DNA of 64,000 nt from Poa pratensis (taxonomy: Eukaryota > Streptophyta > Magnoliopsida > Poales > Poaceae): positions 1,827,423 through 1,891,422 of the forward strand of contig CAMZMU010000081.1 of the NCBI GenBank assembly GCA_947311845.1. The letters are read 5' to 3'. A program made the position numbers and the translations under genes. The notes under the pieces were generated by a model. That model made no database searches. It worked only from the letters and a program-made list of their open reading frames with translations, and was not told the origin of the DNA. Positions 1-11,583 of the stretch are shown piece by piece. The stretch's first letter is position 1; every line of letters begins with the position of its first letter.

Positions 1-525
1 ATGACGTTGTGGAGCTTGTTTACTCCGGCTTGAGGTGTGCTTTTGTAGCCCTACACAATGAATGGTGTTTGTTATCCAACAAGAGAGTGTTTAAGAGTAG
101 CTTTTACTTATTCAGTTATGAGATCATTGTTGAGAGTGTCCACTAGTGAAAGTATGATCCCTAGGCCTTGTTTCTAAGCATTGAAACACCGTTTACATCA
201 AGTTCTGCTACATGTTTGCTTGCTGCCATCTTTATTTCAGATTGCAGTTACTACTTATAATCATCCATATTACTTGTATTTCACTATCTCTTCGCCGAAC
301 TAGTGCACCTATACATCTGACAAGTGTATTGGGTGTGTTGGGGACACAAGAGACTTCTTGTATCTTAATTGCAGGGTTGCTTGAGAGGGATATCTTTGAC
401 CTCTACCTCCCTGAGTTCGATAAACCTTGGGTGATTCACTTAAGGGAAACTTGCTGCTGTTCTACAAACCTCTGCTCTTGGAGGCCCAACACTGTCTACA
501 AGAATAGAAGCGTGCGTAGACATCA
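1..525 (+). repeat. Left LTR, 3' portion
   Basis: Ends with TAGACATCA at 525 directly before the primer binding site. It matches 5119-5643 with one mismatch in 525 bp. The 5' part (about 970 bp) lies upstream of the window, so its target-site duplication cannot be read. Confidence 0.92.
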
Positions 526-535
526 AGCTATTTTC

Positions 536-553
536 TGGCGCCGTTGCCGGGGA
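536..553 (+). other. Primer binding site complementary to tRNA-Asp 3' end
   Basis: TGGCGCCGTTGCCGGGGA starts 10 bases after the LTR. Plant cytosolic tRNA-Asp(GUC) ends in ...CCCCGGCAACGGCGCCA, which would pair over 18 bases. This is from memory of the tRNA sequence, not from a search. Confidence 0.8.
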
Positions 554-635
554 GGTAAGCGTTGGAAGGTATCTCCTTTAGATTCTGCAATTATTTCTTT
601 TTGTTTCTTGTTTTTATTTTCACTAGTTAGGCTTA

Positions 636-1174
636 ATGGAAAACAACAAAAAATTAGAGATCTTTATGAACTTTATATTGAATTAGGACATGATGCTTTT
701 GAAGAGAAAATTAAAAAACCTATGGAAAATTATTTGCATGATGGTAGCAATGTTATTACTATAAATGCTTTGAACACCATTATTGCTAATGCTATGCAAA
801 GCTCTAAGCTTGGGGAAGCTGGTTTTGATGAATATGATATTTTTAGTCCCCCAAGTTTTGAGGAGAAAATTTTCTTTGATGATACTTTGCCTCCAATTTA
901 TGATGATTATAATGATAGTGGTATTTTGGTGCCACCTACTATGGAGGATAAAGTTTATTATGATTATACTATGCCTGCAATTTATGATGAATACAATGAT
1001 GGTTGTGATAGTTTTACTCTCACTATTACTAATAAAATTGATTATGCTTATGTGGAGAGTAATGATACTTTTATGCATGTGGATCATGATAAGAATGCTT
1101 TATGTGATAGCTATATTGTTGAGTTTATTCATGATGCTACTGAAAATTATTTGAGAGAGGAAATATGGTTATAG
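636..1174 (+). pseudogene. Short acidic protein ORF of the non-autonomous element, frameshifted near its start
   Basis: Encodes about 178 residues rich in Asp, Glu and Tyr, with internal repeats of the form (P)PIYDDYND and PPTMEDKVYYDY around residues 70-120. I recognise the type as a recurrent small protein of Triticeae non-autonomous retrotransposons; its function is unknown. The only suitable ATG (636) is out of frame with the body: the run of six A at 648-653 would need seven to join MENNKK to the RDLYELY segment. No gag zinc knuckle or enzyme motif is visible. Stop TAG at 1172-1174. Confidence 0.55.
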
Positions 1175-4145
1175 AAATTTCATGTTACTAAAACACCTCT
1201 CTTTATGATGAAGGTTTTGAGCTTTCTCTTGATTTGCTTTTATTTGCTGGGTACTTTAAGACCTACTGGTCTTATGAGAGAGGGAGACACGTTTCATATA
1301 TCACAATAATATTAAGTCTTCTCTCTTTTGTTGAAATTTTTGAAGTTACACTTGTTTTGCCTTCTATGCTAGTCACTTTTGCTTTATTGATTTTTTCTTA
1401 CAAGACTCCTTGCATAGGAAGGGTTAGACTTAAATGTGTTTTATTTGCTTTTGATGCTCTCTTATATTCAACTCTTATACATATGAGAGCATCATCAAAA
1501 TCACTATGCCTAGCTAAAAGGCTTTAAAGAAAAGCGCTTATGGGAGACAACCCATCGTTTTTATTTGCTGTTATTTTTTTTTCTTTGAGTCAAGGAGTTT
1601 TGTTACTTCTGTAGCAACTCCTTTGTATCTTTATTTTATCGCAATGTTGTGCCAAGTAAAGTTCTATATTGAAAGTTGATGCAAGATTTGGATTTCTGCG
1701 CAGTGACAGATTTTTAGCTGTCACGATTTGAGCTTATCTCCCTGTAGAAAATTCAAAAATTCTGAAAAAATCACGCATATTCCTGAGATATGTACGCAAC
1801 TTTCATTATTTTAGGCCAGATCCATCTGAGCAACTTAAGTGCCTCGAAAAAATTCGTCATTCCAGACTGTTCTGTTTTTGACAGATTCTGCCTTTTGTTT
1901 TGCATTCGCTCTTTTACTGTGTTTGTGTGGATTTCTTTGCTCCACAAAGCATTGGTGGCTGTAGCTAATGTCCAGAAGCTTTGGGATTGATTGTATCATT
2001 ACAGAATATGAGAATTTTTGATTATGCACTAACCCTCTAATGAGAACTGTCTTGAGTTTGGTGTGAAGGAAGTTTTCAAGGATCAAGCGAGAAGGGTGAT
2101 ATTATGTGATCAAGAAGAGTGAAAAGCCTAAGCTTGGGGATGCCCCCGTGGTTCATCCCAACCATATTCAGAGAGACTCAAGCGTCTAAGCTTGGGGATG
2201 CCCAAGGCATCCCCTTCTTCATCAACAAACTTATCAGGTCATCTCTAGTGAAACTATATTTTAATTCTTTCACATCTTATGCGCTTTACTTGGAGCGTCT
2301 GTGTGTTTTTATTTTTGTTTTTGTTTGAATAAATTCGGATCCTAGCAATCCTTGTGTGGGAGAGAGACACGCTCCGCTTTTTCATGTGAATACTCATGTT
2401 CTTCACTTATATTTGTTGAGTATTCTTAACTAGCTACTGCAGTGCTTTTAGCTCCTGTTTTTCATGCATCTCTTCGAGCTGTTAGCACTTGTTTATAAAT
2501 ACTCTCTTGCTGCATTATATTATCATTTGGAGAGTTTATGTTTAATAAATTTATTGGTGTTTGTTTGGAAGAAAGAAAATGCTACATGTAGTAGTTGGTA
2601 TTGGAAAAGACATATGCATTCTTGTAGATCATTGTCTTGTTTTGATTTGATGCTTTGCAATTGTTTTGAGCTCTCAAGTAGATCATGTTTAAGCTCTTGC
2701 ATCATGTAGTTAAAGCCTAGTAGTGGAGAACTACCGTAGAGCTTGTTGAGACTTGGGATGCATATTTGTTCTCTCTAAGGTCTAGATATTTTCTGGTAAA
2801 ATGTTTGAGCAACAAGGAAGACAGTGTAGAGTCTTATAATACTTGCAATATGTTTTTATGTGATTCTTGCTGTACCGGTTTATACTTGTGTTTGCTTCAA
2901 ACAACCTTGCTAGCCTAAACTCTGTACTGAGAGGGAATGCTTCTCGTGCATCCAAAACTTGAGCCAAAACCCATGCCATTTGTGTCCACCATACCTACCT
3001 ACTATGTGGTATTTCCTGCCATTCCAAGTAAATATTTCATGTGCTACCTTTAAACTATTCAAAACTTTATTACTCCTTATTTGTGTCAATGTTTTATAGC
3101 TCATGAGGAAGTATGTGGTGTTTTATCTTTCAATCTTGTCATTTACTTCTGACAGACTTTCACCAATGGACTAGTGGCATATACATCCGCTTATCCAATA
3201 ATTTGCAAAAAGAGCTGGCAACGGGGTGCCCAGCCCCAATTAATTACAACTTTCATTAATAATTCTCTTCACATGTTTTGCCCTGATTTATCAGTAAGCA
3301 ACTTAATTTGCAAATAGACACTCCTCCATGGTATGTGAATGTTGGAAGGCACCCGAGGATTCGGTTAGCCATGGCTTGTGTAAGCAAAAGGTTGGGAGGA
3401 GTGTCATCTATAAAGAAACTAAAATACATGTGTAAACAAAAGAGAAGAGGGATGATCTACCTTGCTGGTAGAGATAACGTCCTTCATGGGAGCCGCTCTT
3501 GAAAGTCTGGTTGACAAGGGGGTTAGAGTGCCCACTACCATTCGTTGACAACAACAAACACCTCTCAAATACTTATTTTGTGCTCTCTATATGCTTTCGA
3601 AAACTTAAAAAGCTCTAGCACATGATTTAATCCCTGCTTCCCTCTGCGAAGGGCCTATCTTTTACTTTATGTTGAGTCAGTTTACCTACTCCTTTCTATC
3701 TTAGAAGCAAACACTTGTGTCAACTTTGTGTGCATTGATTCTTACATATTTACTTATTGCACTTGTTATATTGCTTTATGTTGACAACTATCCATGAGAT
3801 ATACATGTTACAAGTTGAAAGCAAATGCTGAAACTTAATCATCCTTTGTGTTGCTTCAATGCCTTTTACTTTGAATCTATTGCTTTATGAGTTACCTCTT
3901 ATGCAAAACTTTTTGATGCTTGTCTTGAAAGTACTATTCATGAAAAGTTTTTGCTTATATGATTCATTGTTTACTCTTTATCTATTTGTTAGCAAACTAT
4001 AGATCATTGCTTTGAGTCACTTCATTCATGACATGAGCCTTGCAATATATTGATCAAGATTGTGTGAAAGCATGTCTCCTCAGAAATTATTTGTTGTTAT
4101 CGTTTTACCTACTCGAGGACGAGTAGAACTAAGCTTGGGGATGCT
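1175..4145 (+). other. Non-coding internal region of the LTR element
   Basis: About 3 kb with no convincing ORF. It contains two internal copies of the TAAGCTTGGGGATGC tract (about 2128 and 2188); the second forms a 9-bp-stem hairpin (2194-2214). The same tract recurs immediately before the right LTR (about 4131-4145), where it is the polypurine tract. Confidence 0.7.
4131..4145 (+). other. Polypurine tract
   Basis: AAGCTTGGGGATGCT directly precedes the right LTR start (TGATACG at 4146), the place where plus-strand DNA synthesis is primed in LTR retrotransposons. Confidence 0.7.
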
Positions 4146-5643
4146 TGATACGTCTCCAACGTATCCATAATTTCTGATGTTCCATGCTTATATTATACCA
4201 TTTGCTACATGTTTTATATACACTTCATATCACTTTTATGCATTTTCTGGGACTAACCTATTAACAAGATGCCACAGTGCCAGTTCCCTGTTTTCTGCTG
4301 TTTTTGGTTTCAGAAAAGTACTTCTGCGAATATTCTCGGAATTGCACGAAACAAAAGGCCACGTCCCTATTTTTCCAGCACCGTCACGGAGTCCGAAGGA
4401 GAGACGAAGGAGGGCGCCGAGGTGGCCAAACCACACCCAGGCGCGGGTGGGCCCCCTGCCGCGCCAGCTGGTGGTGTGGGCCCCTCGAGCCTCCACCGAC
4501 GCCGCCCCTTCGCCTATTTATTCCCTCAGACGCGAAAACCCTAAAACACGAAGTCATATTTCCAGAAGAGTTCCATCGACACCACCGCCATCTTCATCGC
4601 CGCTGCTGATTCCCATGATGAGGAGGGAGTAGTTCTCCCCCGAGGCTGAGGGCTCTACCGGTAGCTATGTGGTTCATCTCTCTCTCCCATGGTGTGATCT
4701 CTATGTAATCATGTGTATTGCTAGTACCGCTGAATGCATTAATAATGTTTATGCTACTCAAGTGATTTTGTTTAGTTTCTGGAGTCGTTGTGACAACACG
4801 GTATCAAGGTGACAGTGTGGGTACTTGTGTGACTCTATGAATAATTTAGACATTTATCATGGCTTATTCTTGGGAACTGTGGTGTTTGTTTACTCAGACT
4901 TTGAGGAGTGCTTTTGCAGCCCTACACGTAGTACTCTTGTGTTATCAAGAAGGAGAATAATCCCGAGCAGTATTTACTTGTGTTCAGTTGTGCTAATCTA
5001 GTTGAATATGTAGATGTTACTCTTTATCTATTATGCACTCTATAGGTTACTTTAATATGAACTCCGGTACTCTCCACGGTGTAAAGGTGACAGTGTGTGC
5101 ACCGTGTGTGATTCCTTTATGACGTTGTGGAGCTTGTTTACTCCGGCTTGAGGTGTGCTTTTGTAGCCCTACACAATGAATGGTGTTTGTTATCCAACAA
5201 GAGAGTGTTTAAGAGTAGCTTTTACTTATTCAGTTATGAGATCATTGTTGAGAGTGTCCACTAGTGAAAGTATGATCCCTAGGCCTTGTTTCTAAGCATT
5301 GAAACACCGTTTACATCAAGTTCTGCTACATGTTTGCGTGCTGCCATCTTTATTTCAGATTGCAGTTACTACTTATAATCATCCATATTACTTGTATTTC
5401 ACTATCTCTTCGCCGAACTAGTGCACCTATACATCTGACAAGTGTATTGGGTGTGTTGGGGACACAAGAGACTTCTTGTATCTTAATTGCAGGGTTGCTT
5501 GAGAGGGATATCTTTGACCTCTACCTCCCTGAGTTCGATAAACCTTGGGTGATTCACTTAAGGGAAACTTGCTGCTGTTCTACAAACCTCTGCTCTTGGA
5601 GGCCCAACACTGTCTACAAGAATAGAAGCGTGCGTAGACATCA
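4146..5643 (+). repeat. Right LTR, complete (1498 bp)
   Basis: Begins TGATACGTCTCC and ends TAGACATCA; its last 525 bp match the left copy with one difference. Followed at 5644 by GCCGG, which should be the 5-bp target-site duplication, but the matching copy is outside the window. Confidence 0.92.
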
Positions 5644-5992
5644 GCCGGCGCTGCCTTCCTTCGAGGCTGCCTTCCTGCTGGCGGCGAGGGCGCACAAGGT
5701 ACGTTTTCCTTGTTGTTGTTGCGCATGTAGCTATATGTAGCCCCCGAGGGTCGAGTCGTCTTCCTAGAAAATGGCTCGAGTCTCCATAGTTCCAGCTAGG
5801 TGCGCCGCACACAACCCCCGGGTTGCCTGTATGTCGATGTAGAAGACAACCTCAGGTGCAGCCCCCGAGTCCGTGGCTCGGGTCGTATGATTGTTGTTCG
5901 GGGCGTAGCCCCCGGGTTACCGAATTATCGATGTAGAGGTAATCCGTGGCGTAGCCCCCATGCTCATGCGTTTATGTTTTTGTTTTGTGCAG

Positions 5993-6928
5993 AAGGAACT
6001 GGCGGAGCTAACCCGCCAGCTTGAAGACGAGCGTCGCAAGGCGCAACCCCTGCGCGCCGAACTGGAGAAGGCGCGAGAGGGCTTTATGCCCATCGCCGAG
6101 CACCAGCGGGTGTTGGCGGAGTAGGAGCGGCAACACACCGAGGCCTTCACCGCGTTGCACGACTCGTGCGAGCAACTGACGACTAAAGTCGCGCAGCAGG
6201 AGAAGTCGCACGACCTGGCCACCAAAGGGTATGCGGAGGACCTGGAGAAGCTGGACCGCAAGGTCTTGGCGGCCGAGAACGAGGTGAAGGAATTGGCAGG
6301 CCAAATTGCCAAGGTCATCGCGGAGGTGTATGGTAAGTCGTCGAAACCTCGCCTGTCGTAGCGCTGCACGAATTCTTTCTGCTGACTTGTCTTCGCTTCT
6401 TTGCCAGGGGAGGAGGCGCGCACCCTGACGATCGGGGAGCAGGTGCACCGGTTCGGCGTCTTCGTGCGCCAGGTCCACGACGCCTCCCAGACCGTCATCA
6501 AGGCCCTGTCACCCAAGGAGGATCTGCCGGCTCCAGCGATACAGGTGACTCGGTTGTTGGCCTTGCTGCCAACGATGGTTACGTGGTTGAGGCAGTCGAC
6601 GGCGCGTAGTGCCGCTAGCATCGCGCTGGCGCTTGTCCGTGGCCGCTATCAGCGGACCGATCTGTCGAAGATCACGCGCAGCGTCCCGATCGGTGATGAT
6701 GGCCGGGAGATCGACATGAAGCCCGTGATCGAGCTAGCGACTCCGTACGGGTGTCGGGTGGCGAAGATGGTAGACCTCTCAGAGTTCATGTATGACGAAC
6801 TCGCACCGGAGGACTTCGGCATCGAGACGGTGGATCAAGAGCCGGAGACGGATCTTTTCTTCGCCAAGGCCGCCACGCTTCCTCCACCGGCTTCCCATGC
6901 GCGGTCGACTCGCCACCGTCAAACCTGA
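5993..6928 (+). pseudogene. Antisense additional ORF of the gypsy element (coiled-coil/putative gypsy-type transposon protein)
   Basis: Two exons are readable: 5993-6332 (acceptor TTTTGTGCAG, donor GTAAGT) and 6408-6928 (acceptor TTTGCCAG), joined through a Gly codon. The first encodes a charged coiled coil (ELTRQLEDERRKAQ...), broken by a TAG at 6122-6124 where Gln or Glu is expected. The second encodes a helical domain ending with TGA at 6926. A further upstream exon seems to end at the GTACGT donor about 5700. Such proteins are commonly annotated in grasses as putative gypsy-type transposon or transposase-like; no catalytic motif is seen. It lies on the strand opposite to pol of the same element. 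Confidence 0.6.
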
Positions 6929-7513
6929 CTCCCTGTTCTTGTGGGGAGGTATTTTTAAGTAGTTAGGATCATGCGCCTGTGGGGGAAAAAATATGTAATG
7001 CACAAGTGTTTTGATGCCGGGTTGTGAACTTCGTGTGCCTCTGCGGCTTTTTTATGAAGTCGGCACTATTATGTCCATTATGTTGTGCGCTTTTCATCAC
7101 TTGTTTGTTTTTCGCTTGTTGTGAAGCTAGTCGAGCGTGCGACCCTGCCAAGCGTGCTCTTGCGTGATGTTTTTCGTGACGCGCGCGGTACCCATTGTGA
7201 CAAAGTCCGTTTGGCGGCTTCATTGTCAAGTTAGGTTTGAACCGGCTGCACTACTTGTTCACTTTGTGTGAGTTGCTGATGACTTGGGGGAAAACGAAAC
7301 ATTTTTCAGAGATTTTGCTGCATGAGCAGGGAGTCCAGTGGTGAGTCGCACATCATGGCGTCCGACTCTCTTTGACGACCCATCAATCGTATAACGTGCG
7401 AGTAGGAAAGTAAAGACTCGAAAGCATGTTTGAGACGAAACGGTAGCCCCCGAGCGTGTCGGGTGTGTACCGGATTTATTTCCTTGATTGATTACATAGT
7501 ATTACAATGGATA
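6929..7513. other. Region between antisense ORF and pol end
   Basis: Convergent 3' ends meet here. The tract CGCTCGGGGGCTAC on the minus strand near 7440-7455 is of the kind found around the polypurine tract or LTR start of such elements. No ORF or RNA gene is seen. Confidence 0.4.
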
Positions 7514-9512
7514 CTATGTATAGTAGGGGCGAAGCAGGCTGATGTTCCATGGACGCTTGGTCTCCTCTTCCGACTTGGAACTTTTGTTTGGCTCACACAA
7601 GTCGAAGAGGTGGTAGGAGCCGTTGCCCATCACCTTGCTGACGACGAATGGTCCTTCCTATGGTGTCGAGAACTTGTGCATCCCTTTCAACTTTTGGATG
7701 AGTCGAAGAACCAAGTCGCCTTCCTGGAAAGAGCGACTCCTGACCCAGCGGCTGTGGTAGCGGCGCAGGCTTTGCTGGTATATCGCCGTCCTAGAGAGTG
7801 CGAGTTCGCGAGCTTCTTCCAGGAGGTCGACGCCGATTAGGCGGGCTTCTTCATTTTCTTCCTCGTTGTAGAGGGTGACTCGTGGCGAGTCGTGCTCGAG
7901 GTCTGTGGTCATGACGGCTTCCGCACCGTACACCATAAAGAATGGCGTGTAGCCGGTGGAACGGTTGGGAGTCGTTCTAATGTCCCAGAGTACCGCTGGG
8001 AGTTCGTCCAGCCAGCAACCCGGCATCCTTTCCAAGGGTACTTGGAGTCGCGGCTTGATCCCGGCCAACACCGTCTGGTTCATCCTTTCTGCCTGCCCGT
8101 TTGACTGCGGGTGAGCGACCGATGCCAGGTCAAGACGAATGCCTTTTTGCTGACAGAAAGCCTTCATCTCTCCCTCGGCAAAATTTGTGCAATTGTCGGT
8201 GATGATGCTGTGCGGGTAGCCGAACCGAAAGATGATTTCCCGGAGGAACTTGGTTGCTGTCTTGCCATCGAGCTTCTTGATGGGATTTACTTCCACCCAC
8301 TTGGTGAACTTGTCGACTGCAACGAGGAGGTGTGTCATGCCACCGCGAGCCGTCTTGAACTGGCCCACCATGTCTATCCCCCAGACCGCAAAAGGCCAGG
8401 TTAGGGGAATGGTCTTCAGAGCCGCAGCGGGGAGGTGATCCTGTCGGGCGTACTTCTGGCACCCGACGCAGCGGCGGACGATGTCGACTGTGTCTTGGTG
8501 GGCTGAGAGCCAGAAGAAACCGTGCCTGAACGCCTTTGCGACCAGATTGCGAGCACCAACCGTGTGGTCGCAATCGTCCGAGTGGATCTCGTGGAGGATG
8601 CGCCTCCCTTCCTCCGGCTCGACGCAGCGAAGGAAGACTCCCGACGTGCTGCGTTTGTAGAGCTCTTTGTTGATGATGGCATAAGCCGAGGCCCGACGCA
8701 TGATTTGTCGTGCCTGGACTTCGTCGGCTGGCAACTTCTTGGTGGCCAGGTACTCGATGTAGGGCTCCCTCCAGTCGCTGGTTTCGGAAGTGACCGCCAG
8801 CAGAGTTGTGTCTGATGATGGCGGGTTGGCGATGACGACTTCGGCCGGCGGCCTGACCGATGGGTTGTGAAGATGTTCGAGGAAGATGCCTGGTAGGACT
8901 CGGTCCCGCTTGGAGCCGAAACGAGAGAGCCCATCGGCTGCCTTGTTTTTTTTGCCTATCCACGTGCTCCAGCTCCATGCCGGCGAAGTGGCCGCCGACC
9001 TCGTCGACGAGCCGACGGTAAGCCGCCATGTTGGGATCGTTTGCATCCCATGTCCCCATCGTTTGCCGAATGATGAGGTCGGAGTCGCCGTAGCACTTGA
9101 TGCGGCTGACTCCCATTTCCTTGGCCACGCGTAGGCCATGTAGGAGGGCTTCGTACTCAGCGACGTTGTTGGTGCAGGTGAAGTGTATCTGTAACACGTA
9201 GCGCATCTTGTTGCCTTGGGGAGAGGTGAGGACGACTCCAGCCCCCGAGCCCTTGTACATTTTGGACCCGTCGAAAAACAGGGTCCACCGGCCGACCTCG
9301 TAGGCCGAAGCCGGCAGCTGCGTCTCCATCCCATCGACGATGAAGTCAGGAAGTGCCTGCGACTTGATCACAGTGCGTGCTACGTAGTTGAGCCCAAAGG
9401 GTTGCAACTCGGAGGCCCATTTGGCGACTCGCCCAGTTGGATCCCTATTGCGAATTATTTCGGCTAGGGGAGACGAGCTGACCACCGTTATCGGGTGGCC
9501 CATGAAGTAGTG
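7514..9512 (-). pseudogene. gypsy pol fragment: RNase H and integrase
   Basis: Read from 9512 downward: end of the RT/RNase H connection (HPITVVSSSPL), an RNase H domain with FFDGSK, NNVAEYEAL and YGDSDLI, then the integrase zinc finger (H..H..C..C ending CVGCQKYA), and the DDE core with WGIDMVGQF, ITDNCTNF and NGQAERMN. One frameshift occurs in a T8 run on the plus strand (8946-8953; seven would restore DRQKNKAAD). A TAG at 7658-7660 replaces the Trp of the conserved C-terminal WEGPF motif. The reading frame after it continues sensibly to RPYYT and the proper stop at 7514-7516. Truncated at the N-terminal side; inactive. Confidence 0.85.
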
Positions 9513-9604
9513 CATGCATGAATTTTCTTTTCAAATCAACATACATATAGTTTTCAAAAAGTTTTTAATTTTTCTGATTTTTCAATTTTTTTGAAAAACT
9601 CGGG

Positions 9605-11583
9605 ATGTTGCACTCAGTTCAATCAGCAGCAGGGGCAATGGCCTGGACAGGGGCAGGAAGGAGGACAGCAATCGCAACCTGCCTAGTAGCAGAAAGAGGC
9701 TGATGGTCAGGGAAAAGGAAATGTGCAGAATCAAGTTAGAGTTGGCTAGAAGAAGAAACAGCCGGAACAGAAGGATCAAGGAACAGTTCAAGCAGCTGTC
9801 ATTGCTCAGATGAAGGATCAAGGAACAGTTCAAGCAGCTGTCATTGCTCAGATGAACTACTCCAACACTATCTGCATGAATTGTGGGGAGCCGGGACACT
9901 TCAAGCAAAGTTGTGAGAAGAAACAGTTGTGCTTCATCTGCAAAGTGAGTACTCATCCTGTAGAAGAGTGTCCCGTGCGGAAGAGGCCGAGACAATTAGC
10001 AAAGTATATTGGTAGTGGTAACCCTGGTTTAGGCTTTTACCACATTGAGTGCCCAGAGGTGGTGGCAAATCCCCTGGTATCAACTAAGAACTGTGGTATG
10101 GTAGTGGTAGAAGAAGGAGATCTCACCAAAGAAGAGCTGGGAAAAGAGTTCTCTGACATTTACAAAACTAACTGGCTGTGGCAGATTAGAGACATTGGTC
10201 AGTGGTGCTATCTAGTCAATTTTCCTCCGCACATTCTAGTCGAGCAGGTGATTGGATACCCAAGGTTTGGTCTATCAAAACCAGGGGTGCTGGTGAGGGT
10301 GGAAAAGTGTACCAATGATGTAGATCCAGTGGAAGTGGTTAAAGATGTTTGGATGAAGATGACTGGCCTGGAGTCCAAGTGGTGTGAATGGACTACTCTG
10401 GAACAAGCGGTGTCGTCGTGTGGAATTCTGCTGGATGTGGACTGGTTATCAATCTTCAAAGACTACTCTGAATGTGTTAGGGTTAGGATTAGATGTAGAG
10501 ATCCATCAAAGGTTCCTGAAGGAAGGACGTTCCACTTCCATGGTGCTCTGTTTCAACTACACTTCGAAGTGGAGATGGAGACTGCAGTAGATGCTATTGA
10601 GGTAGCTATTCTTACCAATGGAACCACTGAAGGTGATGATCCTGAGGGGCAGATGGAAAAAGGCCCAGCTGATGGTATGGATACTGATAGAAGACCAGGT
10701 TCGGGTAGGATCTCTAATACCTCGCAAACCAGCAATAAATCTGCACCTAGTGGAGGACCTGGAACTAGAAATGCGGCTGCTGGGATTGAAGGTGCAGTGC
10801 TCAGTGGTACAGCGGTGTTCAATCTACTGGTTCAGAGAGGTGCTGTGAATGCTGATGGTGAGTTTGCCTGGGATAATGGCAGGTCGGTGGATCCAAGAGT
10901 GCAAGTGCATGTTGGTCAGGAGGCTGAGAGATTCTGGCTGGAAGAACAGGGATCCTTCTCTAGCAGGTTGGAACTAGCAAAGGATGATGGTCTTAACCTC
11001 TAGAAGACATCATGCCAACGTTCGAGAAGCTGGCGGTGGAGGAAAAAGAAGTAGCTGTCAATAATGTTAAGAATAGCAAGAAAGGGAAACAATGGGGACC
11101 AATCCAAGCTGTCAGGCATAGCACGAGAATTGATAGGTCGATGAGTGTTCTTGACAAGGCAAAAGAGATTAAGAAAAGAAACAACTTAGAGGAGCCACCT
11201 AGAAGGATGAAAGGTATAATGCAATCCAATCCTTTTAGTGTTTTGGAAGTTTCTGATCTAGATGATAGGGCTAGTAAATTTGGAATGCATATACATGAGG
11301 TTATTGATGTAGAAAATGTTTCTAGAGATGGTACTGTGCATGACAACAACATTAGTGTAGTTAATCAAACTTCTTCCTCTACCGATCTAGCGGTGAGGGA
11401 GGGAGATAGTACTGTTTTATGTCTTCAGGAACATTAGATGACCACGCGAGTATTTGTGCGCGTGTTAGTAGCCCATCTCCTACTGATCTAGCGGTGGGAG
11501 ATAGAATTGATGATTTAGATGCTAGCTGGACTGAAGTTATTAGAAAATCTCGGGGCAAGCACCCCAAGAAGAGGTATCCATGA
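9605..11583 (+). pseudogene. LINE ORF1 (nucleic-acid-binding protein)
   Basis: Order: a Gln/Gly-rich segment, two zinc knuckles of C-x2-C-x4-H-x4-C form (CMNCGEPGHFKQSC and CFICKVSTHPVEEC, about 9873-9970), then a DUF4283-like domain (about 10080-10580), then a low-complexity tail. It is broken by TAG codons at 9684-9689 and 9747-9749, a stop at 11001-11003, and frame changes near 11005 and 11390-11410. The tail frame ends with TGA at 11581-11583, overlapping the ORF2 ATG (ATGA at 11580), a typical compact ORF1/ORF2 junction. ORF1 would bind LINE RNA in the cytoplasmic particle. Confidence 0.75.
9771..9854 (+). repeat. Perfect 42-bp tandem duplication in LINE ORF1
   Basis: The unit starting AAGGATCAAGGAACAG occurs at 9771-9812 and again at 9813-9854 with no mismatch. 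It is in frame (14 codons) and lies just before the first zinc knuckle. Confidence 0.95.

Larger units (their letters stand above)
1..5643 (+). mobile_element. Young non-autonomous LTR retrotransposon (left end outside window)
   Basis: Positions 1-525 and 5119-5643 are direct copies differing at a single base (T at 220, G at 5338), so they are the two LTRs of one element. The right LTR is complete (4146-5643, TG...CA, 1498 bp); the left starts before the window. The internal part (526-4145) has a tRNA-Asp-type primer binding site and a purine-rich tract, but only one short ORF and no reverse transcriptase, integrase or protease, so it must depend on enzymes made elsewhere. The LTR start TGATACGTCTCC is typical of Triticeae gypsy-type elements; I do not assign a named family. 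It sits inside an exon of the older gypsy element to its right. Confidence 0.9.
5644..9512 (-). mobile_element. Decayed gypsy retrotransposon, Tat-lineage type, with antisense extra ORF
   Basis: The minus strand carries the 3' part of pol (RNase H, integrase; 9512 to 7514). Beyond the pol stop, on the opposite strand, lies a spliced coiled-coil ORF (5993-6928). Pol followed by an additional antisense ORF, plus a second plant-type RNase H domain, fits what is known of Tat/Retand-like gypsy elements. The 5' half (gag, protease, RT) is lost at about 9512, where unrelated AT-rich sequence begins. The other end is interrupted by the younger LTR element at 5643. Repeated GTAGCCCCCGAG-like tracts occupy 5735-5965. 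Pol stop codon and frameshift show it is dead. Confidence 0.75.

Noticed and set aside
212..1174. A 320-residue frame running from the LTR into the internal region
   Set aside because: The first two thirds are LTR sequence and the same frame recurs at 5330 in the other LTR; only the part after about 640 is protein-like.
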